From Cadophora sp. MPI-SDFR-AT-0126 (lineage: Eukaryota > Ascomycota > Leotiomycetes > Helotiales > Ploettnerulaceae): a stretch of 64,000 bases of DNA. The notes under the pieces were generated by a model. That model did not search any database. It saw only the letters and a program-made list of their open reading frames with translations, and was not told the origin of the DNA. The stretch is taken from the NCBI GenBank assembly GCA_020747065.1, contig JAGMVK010000011.1, positions 806,001 to 870,000 of the forward strand, in the 5' to 3' direction. Each line of letters starts with the position of its first letter. The first letter of the stretch is position 1. Positions 46,376-58,077 of this stretch are shown in pieces. The translations under genes were made by a program, and so were the position numbers.

Positions 46376-48139
46376 ATGATGTCGCCCAAAGTCACTTCTA
46401 GACCCTTCTCAATGGCGCAACGAGCCAGCAAGTTGCCTCGGGGAGCATGCGCAGCTCAACGTAGATTCTTTCGAGGCCAGAGGAAGTCGAGAGTAGTTGT
46501 TGCAGCTAGAACATCGGGGTCTCGTGCGGCAGGACTATTCCTTTCAATCGCAGTTGGAGGTGGTATTCTGTACTCCTTGGGCTACCCAAAAACTCTCCAT
46601 GCGGAGGAAATACCGGCACCGGCGGAAGTCAAATTCGAAGAACCACGAAGAAGGGCCATTTCCCGGGAAGACAATCGAGATTTGATCAGTTCGCAGCATC
46701 TGCAAGTCAGAAAGAGTTGGGAAAATCCTGGTGTCTATGCTTGGGGCTCGAACAGCGGCAGAGTAGTTGCGCCTGATTCAGATGAAAGCATCATCAGAGC
46801 GCCTCGGCGGATACCATATTTTGACGGAAAGCTTATTAGAGATATCAAATTGGACAGGAATTTTGGAGCGGCAATTACTGAGAACGGGGACTTGCTACAA
46901 TGGGGCACCGACTTTTCTACGACGACTACGGACCCTACGCCTACACTGACAGGCAAGGATCTCGTGAAGTTGACCATCTCGCGGGATCGAATCGTGGCTC
47001 TATCGTCCAGTGGAAATGTTTATTCTATTTCTGCGAGCCAAAAAGATCAACAGGCAGGGCCAAAGCCTCTGGAGAGTACTTGGCTTCCCTTCTGGAATAG
47101 CAGATCTAATATCAGTTATCGCACAATCCAGCTACCGGACTTGTCGTGGGGCGAGAAGATATCGGATATCAGTACTGGACTAGAGCACAGCCTTATTCTG
47201 ACCTCCAAGGGGCGACTGTTCTCTGCCGCAACAGGAACCGAAGACTTTCCGTCAAAAGGTCAACTTGGCGTTCCAGGCTTGACTTGGACTACAAGACCTG
47301 ACGGCCCGGTAGATCAACCACATGAGATTAGCACTCTGAGGGGTTTTGACATTGCCAAAATTGCGGCTGGAGACTTCCATTCTTTGGCGGCTGACAGAGC
47401 TGGCCGAGTCTTCGCTTTTGGAGATAATTCTGTTGGTCAGCTAGGTTTCGACCCATCTCCCGAGTCGCCGGTCATTGATGCACCATCTCTCCTTCCAATT
47501 GACAAACTCTACAAAGGGACATTTTTAGTTCCAAAGGTAACAAACATAGCTGCTGGGGGAGTGAATAGCTTCTTCACTATCGATGCAACTAGAATTGCTG
47601 GCCAAGGCGAAGAAGATCCTCCTGGTCTGGGAAGAGTGACAGCAGACACTTGGGCTTGCGGCCAGGGGATTTTTGGAGGTCTGGGAAATGGGAGATGGAC
47701 ACACGTTCAGGGAGTGCCAACAAAGATCAAAGCTTTGTCGGGGCTTTACGAGTATGATGAGATCAATAGTACCGTCGTTCCGATACGACTGGCTTCTATG
47801 TCCGTAGGTGCCACACACATGTCCGCAGTTATGAACAACATCACACATTTGAGAGCAAACAAGCACAGTTCGGAAAACGATACCAACTGGGGTGCTGATG
47901 TGCTCTGGTGGGGGGGCAACGAATTCTACCAAGTCGGAAACGGAAAGAGGAATAATGTAAACAACCCGACTTACATTGCCCCTCTTGATGTGGAAGCCGA
48001 CAAAGAAAAGGGAAGGAGGGAGGAGCACAGATTTCAGATCACACCAAGGACGAAGATAAGACTTGACGGAAGGAATGTCAGCGTCGAGCAGAGGATCGAG
48101 TGTGGTAGAGGTGTTACAGCCGTGTATTCTGGCACATGA
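46376..48139 (+). CDS. RCC1-repeat mitochondrial protein (Fmp25-like)
   Basis: Single exon, 587 aa, from the ATG at 46376 (upstream frame offers only TTG). The N-terminus is basic (presequence-like) and a hydrophobic segment lies at residues ~51-70 (AAGLFLSIAVGGGILYSLGY), so an inner-membrane or intermembrane-space protein is likely. The body has several RCC1-type blades: VYAWGSNSGRV, DFHSLAADRAGRVFAFGDNSVGQLG, DTWACGQGIFGGLGNG and LWWGGNEFYQVGNGKRNN. The pattern fits yeast Fmp25, which is linked to respiratory chain assembly; that role is inferred. Confidence 0.85.
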   Translation: MMSPKVTSRPFSMAQRASKLPRGACAAQRRFFRGQRKSRVVVAARTSGSRAAGLFLSIAVGGGILYSLGYPKTLHAEEIPAPAEVKFEEPRRRAISREDNRDLISSQHLQVRKSWENPGVYAWGSNSGRVVAPDSDESIIRAPRRIPYFDGKLIRDIKLDRNFGAAITENGDLLQWGTDFSTTTTDPTPTLTGKDLVKLTISRDRIVALSSSGNVYSISASQKDQQAGPKPLESTWLPFWNSRSNISYRTIQLPDLSWGEKISDISTGLEHSLILTSKGRLFSAATGTEDFPSKGQLGVPGLTWTTRPDGPVDQPHEISTLRGFDIAKIAAGDFHSLAADRAGRVFAFGDNSVGQLGFDPSPESPVIDAPSLLPIDKLYKGTFLVPKVTNIAAGGVNSFFTIDATRIAGQGEEDPPGLGRVTADTWACGQGIFGGLGNGRWTHVQGVPTKIKALSGLYEYDEINSTVVPIRLASMSVGATHMSAVMNNITHLRANKHSSENDTNWGADVLWWGGNEFYQVGNGKRNNVNNPTYIAPLDVEADKEKGRREEHRFQITPRTKIRLDGRNVSVEQRIECGRGVTAVYSGT

Positions 48140-48742
48140 TGACTTGACGATATGGATGTACGATATTGGTGAACATCAGGATGATGGTTCCCGGCCTTGG
48201 AGTCTACCCCATCTTAGGACTTCGTTTCCAAGTCCGAAATGATAGCTTGTATTCGTATCAAGAAGTGTACATTCTCAACCTGTAGTTGCGCCATCCCTCC
48301 TGGGCCTGGTAGTTGTTGAATTGACAAAGAAATTGTGTCTTCCGCATGCGACTCATTCCACATGATAAATGCAGTGGGAACTTGGAATATCAGTGGAAAA
48401 GAGCGGATCACCGTTTGATAGAAAAGACATAGAAGTAACAATAATAAAACCACCAATCGTACCACTGTGAACGATTGAGATACAAAGTCACGAGAGCGCC
48501 GGCATTTCATCGGCTGCAAAGCGCGACGCGCGATTGCCCAAAATATTTCATCAGCCTTGCGCCGCCTCTCTTCAACGACCATATTGATCTCGCATTGATT
48601 TCGGCCTCACGCTCGTAGCCGACATACTGTGGATTCTACCAAATTCCGATTCACATATGGCTAAGAGCGGTGCGACGACCATGCGATGATGCTCGGAGAT
48701 GCGCGTCTTTGCAACACTTAAGATCCCTTTGCGATTGTGAGG
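48140..48742. other. interval with a doubtful minus-strand frame
   Basis: 603 bp between the RCC1-like and nucleoporin genes, holding a 122-codon minus-strand ATG frame (48214-48582), listed separately, and the nucleoporin promoter. Confidence 0.45.
48214..48582 (-). CDS. doubtful small membrane protein (122 aa)
   Basis: Intronless ATG frame. N-terminus basic (MVVEERRRKADEIFWAIARR), then one strongly hydrophobic segment near residues 42-62 (VVLLLLLLCLFYQTVIRSFPL), then a polar tail. No family recognised. It could be a real divergent gene opposite the nucleoporin gene, 160 bp away, or chance. Confidence 0.3.
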   Translation of the reverse strand: MVVEERRRKADEIFWAIARRALQPMKCRRSRDFVSQSFTVVRLVVLLLLLLCLFYQTVIRSFPLIFQVPTAFIMWNESHAEDTISLSIQQLPGPGGMAQLQVENVHFLIRIQAIISDLETKS

Positions 48743-50647
48743 ATGCCACCAGTTGTGTGCAGATTCTGGCAGCAAGGTAGTTGTCGAAATGGAGGTAAGA
48801 ATACGTTCGACTGCCCTGCACTGCCCTGATCGTGATTCTGATCGTGATTCTGACCATATGCGCAGACAGGTGCAAATTCCTCCATGTCGACAACTCGAAT
48901 CCAAATAGTCAACCACTTTCCAATGGCAATCGATACGCTGCCCTTCAAGGAGACAGGTTCGGCTCGCGTGCCAGCAACAATGGTTTTCAAGGCGGAGGCG
49001 CGAGAACAGGTACGGAAGAAGGTCTTCAGATATTTTCAGGCAGATCTAATAGCACATACAGCATCACCTGCTCGCGAAATACCATATTCCTTAGACAAAA
49101 AGGCAATAGAGGTTGATTTGACATCTGAAAAGCCACAATGGATACTGTCTGCCTACGGGCCGGGCAGGTATGCTCCTGCGCAGCTCTTTGGCGGACCTAT
49201 GCGGGAGCACAGTTTCGAGGAGATGCGACTCTTACATTACATGGCCGTGGCAGAAGGGAACCCTCAACAAGCAGTAGGTCAGGGCAATTCAGTGTAGGTG
49301 CACACAGCTGATTTGTGCTAGGTTCAAGAAGCAGAAAAGCTATGGCAAGCTTCGGAACACCAAATTCAAACTGCAGCAAACGATATTGATGGAGCTATCA
49401 ATTTCATCATCAACTCCGAGAAAGAACATCCGAATCGAATAGATATTGTTAGGGGAGGTCAATTTGGAGCTGGATCCCAACCGAACCCATTCAATAATCA
49501 GTCATCTGTTCAACAACACAGTCCCGCCCCAAATCCTTTCGTAGGAGCAAGTCAGTCATCCCAAGCTGCACCCGCTTTTGGAGCTCCATCCGGTCCAGCT
49601 TTTGGAGCTCCTGCTCTTGGTCAATCTTCAGCGCTGAGCTACAAACCCGTTGCTTTCGGAGGCGCGAATCCAGCATTCGGGGCACCTACACAACTTGGTA
49701 CTAGTGGTTTTGGACAGCCGTCCGCCCTGGGACAGAAGCCAAACCCCTTTGGAGCTCCAACAGCGAATTCCTCAAATCTTGCAGCTGCACCATTTTCTTC
49801 CTTTGCTAGCACACCGAATTCGTTCGGTCAGAAGCCAATTTTTGGAACCGCCACGCAAGCTGCGACAGCGAATCCATTTGGGGCGCCTTCCCAGCCTGCG
49901 ACCTCTAATACATTCGGAGCACCTTCAAACGCATTCGGTGCATCCTCACAAACAGTACAGCCAAACCCCTTTGGTCAGCCTTCTAATTCGAATACGACTT
50001 CGAGCACATTTGGTGGGCGGAGCAATCCCCTGGCCAATCCGCTAGAAGGATCACAATCAGTATTTGGTGAACCATCCCCAGCTAAGATCCCATTTGGAGC
50101 TCCTACCCAACCATCACAAGCGATTCAAAATCCTTTTGGAGCATCCACTACAGCACAACCAAATCCATTTGCCCCTGCTGCAGTCAATCCTTTCGGACCA
50201 TCTTCAAATCAGACTCAGAATCCCAATCCTTTTGGCCCATCAGCAACAAGTGTCTCATCGTCATCTAATGGTAATCCTTTCGCTCCGCAATCTCAACCTC
50301 CACAGGCCATGAATGGGCATGGTCCAAACATTCAGCTCGGAACTCCACACCCTCACACTAGCTCATATATCTCTAAGGACCCTAGTGGGAGATTGACCAT
50401 GTTCAAGGGTAAGCAAGTCATCTACAGAGATGACGAGCCAGGATTTACCGGCCCAGATAGAAGTTGGCAGAGAATATGGTTTCCAGATGGGCCTCCGGTG
50501 TTCAACAAAGACACTCAAGTAGACGAAAGCATGTATGATGACGAAATAGAAGCCGCATATTTACATGCGAAGCAAGCAGGGTCGTTCCAAGGCGGGATGA
50601 TGCCGCTAGTGCCGCCAAAACGGGAGTGGTGTCAGTGGGATTTCTGA
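48743..50647 (+). CDS. CCCH zinc-finger FG nucleoporin (Nup42/Amo1-like)
   Basis: Peripheral nuclear-pore protein for mRNA export at the cytoplasmic face. Four exons, 48743-48794, 48866-49009, 49062-49273 and 49322-50647, 577 aa, introns of 71, 52 and 48 bases. Removing intron 1 builds one CCCH finger, C-RFWQQGS-C-RNGDR-C-KFL-H. The conserved block PYSLDKKAIEVDLTSEKPQW-ILSAYGPGRYAP and the QQAVQEAEKLWQ helix follow. Residues ~180-430 are an FG-rich domain with many FGAP/NPFG repeats. The C-terminus (residues ~460-577) is a folded tail with WQRIWFPDGPP and ends KREWCQWDF. The CCCH+FG plan fits S. pombe Amo1 and yeast Nup42. Confidence 0.9.
48828..48851. repeat. two tandem copies of a 12-base unit in intron 1
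   Basis: The unit GATCGTGATTCT is repeated exactly twice within the first intron of the nucleoporin gene, just after two copies of CTGCCCTG. Intronic, so harmless; probably slippage. Confidence 0.7.
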
Positions 50648-51332
50648 TTTATGGAATAGGTTAAGAAACTCACTTGCAATCATGGTGGGCATTTGAGGTC
50701 TGCGTGGAAAGAAGTCTACACTATGGTGGGATTGTACGAAGTAGAGTTTTGAAACATGTTGACCAAGTCCTCTTCGTCTAACCTGGTGCTTCTAAGTGCC
50801 ATTCTCGGCTAATATTTTGATCTTTGCTTTGTCGGTCTAGAGACTACACCTCAGAGTCAAATTTGGCCGGCCCACAAGTCATTAATTCATTGTGCAGCAA
50901 TCCCACCGCCTTGTCTGAATCTCGTCTTACCAGTTTCGACATTAAGATCCACATATCACTATCATGTTCTTCGCTTTAATCTGTGCACAACGGACTCCAA
51001 AAGGTTTATTATAATGGGACATATCCAGCAAGCTAATCCAGACCCTCCAACAGTTCACATGTAATCAACAATGATTGATTGATCCGAAGTAAGAGTCCAA
51101 TCCAGCTCAGTCCCATGGTGATAAAAACGCCTCACCTCGTAAACCAGATGCCCTGGCATGACTAGAGACACAACAAATATTCATACAATTCAGAACTCCA
51201 TGAGATAGCAGCACCTGCTACACCCAAATGCATACGTAAAGTGGCCCATGCGGTGGTATCTATTGTACAAGACAGAAAAATCGTACACACAAACTCAATC
51301 ATCGAAATTAGAAATGGTTGTAAAGCAGATAA
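50648..51332. other. convergent 3' intergenic region
   Basis: 685 bp between convergent genes; no coding or structural signal noted. Confidence 0.5.
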
Positions 51333-53352
51333 TTAGTCGACTTCCCAGCTGCCACCAGTGATGTTTGCGCCGGATTTCCTGGCTGTGTTTTTGTTGTTTT
51401 GTGGCCTAGCGAGGCTCATACCATAATCGTCTTCGTACAAGGACGGGTCGGTGCCATACTCGTCTTCAAAGTCCCAGTGTACTGCTTCTCCATGGCCCGA
51501 GAGCATGCCCCTCCATTCGCCAGCGGCAATCTTGGAAGCAATGCTGAGCATCAGCTGAAAAAGGTGGCTCGGTGGGCTTAGTAAAATCTCGCATGTCTTC
51601 TGAAGAATTGCGGTTGGAAGATGTCTGGCAGTACGAAGACGGCGTTGCGCTTGTTTTGGTGGTGAAAATAGGTTGACCGCTGCTGGTAAAGGGGATAGTG
51701 CACGTCGCCTTGAGTTACTACTAGTTGTAGCTCGGTGTCGGACAGTCGGTTTTATGGTTGGTGGAGTGGCGATTTCGGAATGTTCTTCATCTGACTTCTC
51801 ACTGTTGTCATGAACCAGAGTCGGTGGTGTTCTCGGAGGAGGCGACAAACTCCGGGCAGCAGAATGTGCATTTTTTGTGGTGTTTCTCTCCCAGATGTTG
51901 GAGGTCTCGGGAGTTACAGTGAGTTCAGACACGTCGCGGGAGTGAAGGGGGCGTTTTGGCAGGACAATATTCTCGTGCGGATAAGGATAGGTCGATGTTG
52001 GCGACGATGGCTCAGAAGCAGGGGGCGAAGGAGGGGCGAGGGGAGAATGCCATGACTGCACACTGTGGAATGACTCCACGCTTGATGAACAATCGGAACT
52101 GGTTTCGAATGTTGTAGAGCATCGTAGTGGGGATTTGGTTCGTTGTTGAGAAGGCGGACTGGCAATTAAAGAAACAACAGGAGGTGCAGTGACTGATTGA
52201 TTGCTTTTCTGTATCGACGGAGTCTTCCAGGAATCATCAGACAGGTTTTCGAGCGGTTCAGATTGAAGCTTTAAGCTACTTCTTGGAGTCAAACTCGTAT
52301 CGTCTGTTGCGTCGCTATATCTATCGCTTTCTTCGTCTGTCCCAGCATAGGAACCAAATATGTACTCGGATTCTGGAGTATCCAACAAGGATGGTTGCAA
52401 AGCACGAGGATCAGTTGGCTCCGGCTCGCTAAGCCGCTCTACAGGTTCTGACATGGTGACTCCGAAAGGATTCGATATCTCGACAGCCTCGATGGCCTGC
52501 CGGATCCCACTAACCGATTTTGGTGCGGGTGATTCGGGATCTCTATGTGGTGTTGGCGGACTTGCAGGCCTCACAGTATGAGCAAAAACTTCTGAAGCTT
52601 GGCATGGGGTTATAGGCCGCGACCCGGGAATGGTCAAGATAGTCCGATTGTCATCTGGTGTTGTAGCCTGCAACAGTGGTGATGACTTCGGTGATAGATC
52701 TGCTTGTGGCCTCTCCATTGGTCTCCAAGGCCTCTTTTTAGCTGGTGTTGCTGGCTTCTCAGGAAGTTCCACCACAAAGTCCCTCTGAAATGGGCAAGTT
52801 GTCTTCTCATATCGGAGAACCTGGCCGAGGACTTTCTTGAGCTCCTCTACCATTACACCCTCATCTGCGGTCTTGTTCGGAACCTCGATACGCCAGTATT
52901 GTGGGGGTCTAATCTGCAGGACCAACTTGCTCTTACCATCCACACACCATGCTTGAGATTTTGGTAATATCGGCCGTAACGCGTTTGCACAATTCAAAAA
53001 GGCTACTGATCCTGGGGCCCTGTATATACGCAAAGGACCTGGGCTCTCGGTTAGTACACAATCTGAGAAAGTCGAGATTTAACTATGCATGAGCATTCTA
53101 CATACCAACAGCAATGGTTCTCTCAAAGCGAGAGACCCATGATAAGGTTCCTGGCTCTTCCTCAACAGTTATAGAATCATTGCTCGAGCTTGGTCTCGAA
53201 GTAGGTTTCGAAGACGTTGTGAATGATATGATGCGAACCGATGGAAGTGTAAATAGAATCTCAATCTGCGGGTCAGGACTGCTCGAAGCAAGTCGTCCGA
53301 CTGGGAGGCTGGACGAACGCCGTGGAGCTGGGTTTGTCGGTGTGGAAGCCAT
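51333..53352 (-). CDS. INP1: inheritance of peroxisomes protein 1
   Basis: Peroxisomal peripheral protein that holds peroxisomes in the mother cell or cell cortex, linked to Pex3 in yeast. Two exons, complement(51333-53038, 53106-53352), 650 aa, one 67-base intron with CTAAC branch. The N-terminus (SRFERTIAVG-PLRIYRAPGSVAFLNCA then PILPKSQAWCVDGKSKLVLQ) matches the conserved INP1 domain. The middle is long, Ser/Pro-rich and disordered (residues ~150-530). The C-terminal region has a basic helical patch (LFQLMLSIASKIAAGEWRGM) and acidic end. Head-to-head with the UsgS-like gene, 563 bp apart. Confidence 0.85.
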
Positions 53353-53915
53353 AGCGGCCTACTTAGATAACTGGGCTGCTCTCTCTCTCTCTAACCCTCT
53401 CTATTGCCTGGTGATCATGATTGAACGAAGACTGGTACAGGCGGAAATGTTCGAAGGATGTGGAGGTCTCGATACCATGTATCGCGAGATCCTTGCTCCC
53501 ATGGACTCCAGCTCGGAATTTCGTCAGCGGAAGGTTTCCCGGATCAGTGCAAAGTTCCAGCGCACTGACCTGTCGACCACGTACAGACCGGCGAAAGCTC
53601 GTGTGCAAATGGTATCAACTGTATTGAGATATTATCGTCAAGGTCGAGGCATCGACGGTACTTGTAGAATCCAAGCTTCTGTTAAGTGCGAAAGCGCAGG
53701 CGCGATTGTCCCCGTCCCCACAAAGCCCAGCCGGCCCAGCCTCTCCACGGCCCCTGCGCGATGCGCTAAGGGAGCTGCGCTGCCAGCAAGGATATTTCGT
53801 ACATCACTGACGTTGCACCCGAATTCCAGGAATGTGGAGTGCATGTCATTGCCTATCGTTCACAAACAACCTGGGACTTGCAACTAGATTACGAGTATAA
53901 GAGCGAGCAACAGTC
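53353..53915. promoter_or_regulatory. divergent promoter region of INP1 and the UsgS-like gene
   Basis: 563 bp between start codons. A plus-strand frame crosses much of it and the INP1 first exon antisense; rejected as a gene. No named site recognised. Confidence 0.45.
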
Positions 53916-55423
53916 ATGGTGGAGAGCAGACACAAGACCCAGAAGCCACTTCTGACCCAAGAAGAGCTCAAGAAGAAACTCGCTGTGTCCAACTTCGACC
54001 CTAATGCCATTCTTCGTGGAGCACAACTTACCGTCGTCGGAGGTCAGTCTACCTTGATGTCCGTCCAGCTTGGAATGTTTTGCTGACTCCATGAAGCTCT
54101 AAGAGCACTACAGAACCCCGCTCTCTTCACATCTGAACATTATAAACAGGCTGCTATAGCTGTGGGAGCAGGTATCGCCATACGACTACTCATTTTCATT
54201 CCAGTAGGGACCACCCCCCGCCCACGGACTTCGAAGGCGAAGTTGCTAAAAATACCCCGCAGGTCATAGGGATCAAAGTCCTCCTATGGTTCTTAGGCCT
54301 CATTTTTGATTTCACAAATTCAACGTGGGACGATGACATTGTCAGCGGGCTCGACTTCATACAGAACTACGTTCTCCAAGTCCCGTTCTTTCTCATGACC
54401 TTGATGAGGTATATCACGCCAACACTTGATAATATGTAAGTCTATCCCCTACCTGTAGATATCACATACTGATATAAGCTTAGGTTCATGGACTCGCTTG
54501 CCTGGGTAGATCAAACATACTACGCGAAGCACAAAGGGGAAGATGTTGCGACTCTACGAGAGACCTACTACCCGAATCTACGGAAATATCAGACCAGGGA
54601 CGGCAGCACAAACTCGACAAGTACGGCAGAAGCTGTCACAATGTTCTTGATGAGGTTTGGGAAGAAGGCGGGGCTGTCACTTGCTGTCTTTGCCCTCTCC
54701 TACATCCCATACGTCGGGCGTCTGGTCCTTCCAGCTGCTAGTTTCTATACTTTCAACTCGGTGGCAGGTCTCGGCCCGGCAGCTATTGTCTTTGGGACTG
54801 GCATATTCTTGCCCAAGAGATACCTGGTGATCTTCCTGCAAAGCTATTTCTCTTCTAGAAGTCTGATGAGAGAGCTTGTGAGTTATTTACTTCTCCGTGC
54901 TAGCATTCGCCCTTTCTTGTAACTCGCTTGGACTCTTCTATATGCTGCAAATGTCTGACGGAGACTGGAACGTTCAATTTGGTTATTTGACCATTGACTG
55001 ACTAATTTTTAGCTCGAGCCATACTTCTCCAGAATAAGGTTCACCAAGGAACAGAAGAAGCACTGGTTCCACGACAGAGAAGGTCTCCTGTTTGGATTTG
55101 GTGTTGGATTTTACATCTTCTTACGAATTCCCCTGCTCGGAGTGCTCATCTATGGAATTGCCGAGGCATCAACAGCGTATCTCATTACAAAAATCACAGA
55201 TCCACCACCACCACCTGGTCAAACTGAAGGCTTTGCTGCCAGCCAACAACAGTGGAAGAACAAACACGAGTTTCTAAACCTCAAACTTTCAAACCTGGAT
55301 GCTCACACTGAACACAGCAACACAAATTCAAGTCAAGCTGTTGAGAACCCCTTTGAAACCGGCAGCTCGTCTGGAGTCCCTTCTGGCCCACCACCGCCAT
55401 ACACCGAATTGAGATCAAGGTAA
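53916..55423 (+). CDS. UsgS-like multi-pass membrane protein
   Basis: Fungal membrane protein of the kind annotated UsgS in Aspergillus; biochemical role unknown. Five exons, 53916-54042, 54097-54203, 54263-54435, 54484-54877 and 55013-55423, 403 aa; all junctions keep frame. Hydrophobic segments: IAVGAGIAIRLLIFIP-VIGIKVLLWFLGLIF, a central pair (LSLAVFALSYIPYVGRLVLP and FNSVAGLGPAAIVFGTGIFL) and one near FGFGVGFYIFLRIPLLGVLIYG. The PYVGRLV...AASF segment with Gly/Pro spacing resembles EI24-type membrane proteins. The C-terminal tail is hydrophilic with PPPPPG and PPPPYTE, possible WW or SH3 sites. Confidence 0.85.
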
Positions 55424-56026
55424 TTGATCATGGCAAGCAACAGAAAACACGACTGGCCGCAGTATCTCTGACGTCAGCCATGAGAAACGAAGATATGACT
55501 GCTCTTCTTAGAGAAATATATGTACATAATCACGGAACTGGAGATGGCTGGCCCCACAGCAAGACGGGGAACATCCCGCCCAAATGAAAAACAATAGAAA
55601 GCAATCTCATTACTCATAGGACACCCCCGCTTCAAGTAAGGAATCGTTCTGGATACATATACTACTTTGGTTTGATCAGTTAGTTAGTGGTGTGTCTGGA
55701 CTCGGATTCGGGTGCTTCAAAAGAGGGGCAACGCAACAACCAGCCGATAACGTCGGCCAGCTCTTATCGGCCGCTAACCTTACTCCTATTCGTTCCTGTG
55801 ACAGGACATAACAGTGATGATCGCAACAAGTAATCCCACTACTGGCATGACATTGACCTGCGGGGTTGCTTCTGATATCTAGCCTGGACATCTCCCATCT
55901 CCTCGAATCCAATATTCGTCGTTGTCTGTCCATTCCTACATATATTGTCATTTCAGCTATCCATCTCATTAGAGAGTACCCCGCCAAGCCGTACCCCACC
56001 TTGTCTTCACACTTGTCTCCGGCAAC
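55424..56026. other. intergenic, tandem plus-strand genes
   Basis: 603 bp with the 3' end of the UsgS-like gene and the promoter of formamidase. Contains CGGCCGATAA-like and CTTATCGGCC-type words near 55740-55770 that resemble GATA sites (fungal nitrogen regulation through AreA-type factors), which would suit a formamidase; this is a guess. Confidence 0.35.
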
Positions 56027-58077
56027 ATGGGCAAGACAGGCATTAGAAGCATCTGTACAGTTTCTCTGGATATTCCAGCAGAGAAGCAGCCACAGCTTCA
56101 TAATCGCTGGCATCCAGATATTCCATTTGCAGGGACTATCAAGAATGGTGAAACTGTAAAAATTGAATGCGTATGTGGTCCAAGACCTTTTGAAGCTCAA
56201 ACACTAACATCACCCAGGTGGACTGGACTGGCGGACAAATCGGTACGAGTGACAAATCCACCCAGATTTTTTCATGTTTGTTCACGCCACTTAGGAAACA
56301 ACGACAGCGCGGATGATGTCAAGAATGTTGATCTGACTAAGATCCATTATCTCTCTGGACCATTCGAGATTGAGACCGCCGAGCCCGGAGATGTCTTGCT
56401 TGTAGAAATCATGGATGTTCAGCCACACGAAGACCACCCTTGGGGTTTTGTTAGTACCCGAGTTCCATTCATTTGACACTTACTTATTAGTGTACAGACT
56501 GGTTAGTAGATTGCTTAGATCACGTTCTCGGGTGCTAAGCTCGGTGCTAGGCGTTTTCGAGAAAAACAATGGCGGTGGTTTCTTGGATGAGCTGTATCCC
56601 TCCGCGTAAGTCAATTGTTTGGTATTGCTTCTTTGGAGGAATGATTCTCAGTAAATTAACGCCTGTTGAATCTTGATGCTTGAGGCTGGATAGGACATTA
56701 GGACGTTTCTACTGTCCTCTTTCAATATCAACAATGGGTATATCCTCAGGCCATAATTTCGAAAGTGATGGCTTTCAGGGCCGGTAGCCCTTGGTACAGT
56801 GTATCGGGCATTGCGTTGTGGAATCTATCTTTTGATATGCAGGGGATTTGCCAGCTTCATTCGTCCTGACTGTCCGCAGAGCCAAGGCAATCTGGGATTT
56901 CGAGGGCATCTACTGTACCTCTCGCCATCTGCCACACGTCAAATTTCCCGGCTTGATCCATCCAGGTATTCTGGGTTGCGCTCCATCGCCTGAGGTCCGT
57001 AATCTACTCAAGCTCATAGTAAACGTAGATCTTACTTACTCAATAGGTCCTCTCAACTTGGAACAAGCGAGAAGGTGAGTTGATCGCGGCAAACAAGCTC
57101 GATCGGATCGTCGCCCAACCACCCAACCCCCAAAATGTCCACGCTGGCTCAGCTAGTGAGGACATCAAAGAGAAAGTTGGGCGTGAGGGAGCAAGAACTA
57201 TCCCAGGTAAGCCCCTTTCGCCGATACCACGAATTGGCTTCGAAACTCACACAGCTAGGACGTCCCGAACATGGCGGCAACTGCGATATCAAGAATCTCA
57301 GTCGCGGCAGCAAAGTGTACCTGCCGGTTCACGTCAAAGGTGCAAAATTCAGTGTCGGAGATCTGCATTTCTCGCAGGGAGACGGAGAAATTTCTTTCTG
57401 TGGTGCTATTGAGATGTCAGGCGTAATCACTATCAACTTCACGGTGATGAAAAACGGTATGGCGGATCTGGGCATGAAGTCTCCTATTTATCTGCCTGGA
57501 CCGGTGGAGCCGCACTATGGTCCTGGAAGGTACTTGACGTTTGAAGGATTCTCAGTTGATCAGCATGGCAAGCAGGTTTGTGCCCTACTCTAGGAGTGAC
57601 GGGGATATGATGAGACTGACGAGATACATAGCATTATATGGATGTTACTGTGGCATACAGACAGACTATCCTTCGTAAGTCTTTCCATCGAAAGCCAAGT
57701 TCGGCCACTGACTGCTCCCAGGATGTATCGAGTATCTCCGTCGTTTTGGCTACTCAGACTACCAGGTCTACCTCCTTCTCTCCTGCGCCCCAGTGCAAGG
57801 GCACGTAGCTGGCATTGTTGACATCCCCAAGTAAGCCCCCTTTCACAATGCGTTTTGTACTTGTCAGATCCAAATTCTAACAGACGTATTCAGCGCTTGC
57901 ACCACCCTTGGCCTACCCATGGACATCTTCGACTTCGACATCTCACCAACTGGCGTGGCCAAGAAACTGGATATGGGCAGCTGCGCCTACGAGACTGGCG
58001 TCACAGAAGGTGTGGTTACAAATGGTGGAGGAAATAGTGAGCATAGTTTTGGTGGGGGGTTGACTTTTAAGGAATAG
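56027..58077 (+). CDS. fmdS: formamidase (acetamidase/formamidase family)
   Basis: Hydrolyses formamide to formate and ammonia for nitrogen use; cytosolic. Eleven coding exons, 56027-56170, 56218-56242, 56295-56449, 56498-56501, 56551-56605, 56880-56994, 57047-57206, 57259-57575, 57632-57674, 57722-57830 and 57894-58077, 436 aa, total in frame. Exon 4 is only 4 bases (ACTG), flanked by TGTACAG and GTTAGT; it encodes the T-G of the family's WGFTGVFEKNNGGGF. Without it the invariant segment is lost. Other motifs: NNDSADDVKNVD, YPSAAKAIWDFEGIYC, FPGLIHPGILGCAPSP, EGARTIPGRPEHGGNCDIKN, SQGDGEISFCGAIE and LLSCAPVQGHVAGIVDIPNA. Intron 5 is long (274 bases). Confidence 0.94.
56498..56501 (+). other. 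4-base micro-exon of the formamidase gene
   Basis: Bases ACTG lie between an acceptor (GTGTACAG) and a donor (GTTAGTAG). The flanking introns are 48 and 49 bases, the usual size here, each with a plausible branch site. Phase 0 entry and phase 1 exit restore F-T-G-V. Confidence 0.8.

Noticed and set aside
53114..53887. 257-codon plus-strand frame between INP1 and the UsgS-like gene
   Set aside because: It lies antisense to the first exon and intron of INP1 and covers the divergent promoter; no domain, and INP1 homology is clear on the other strand.
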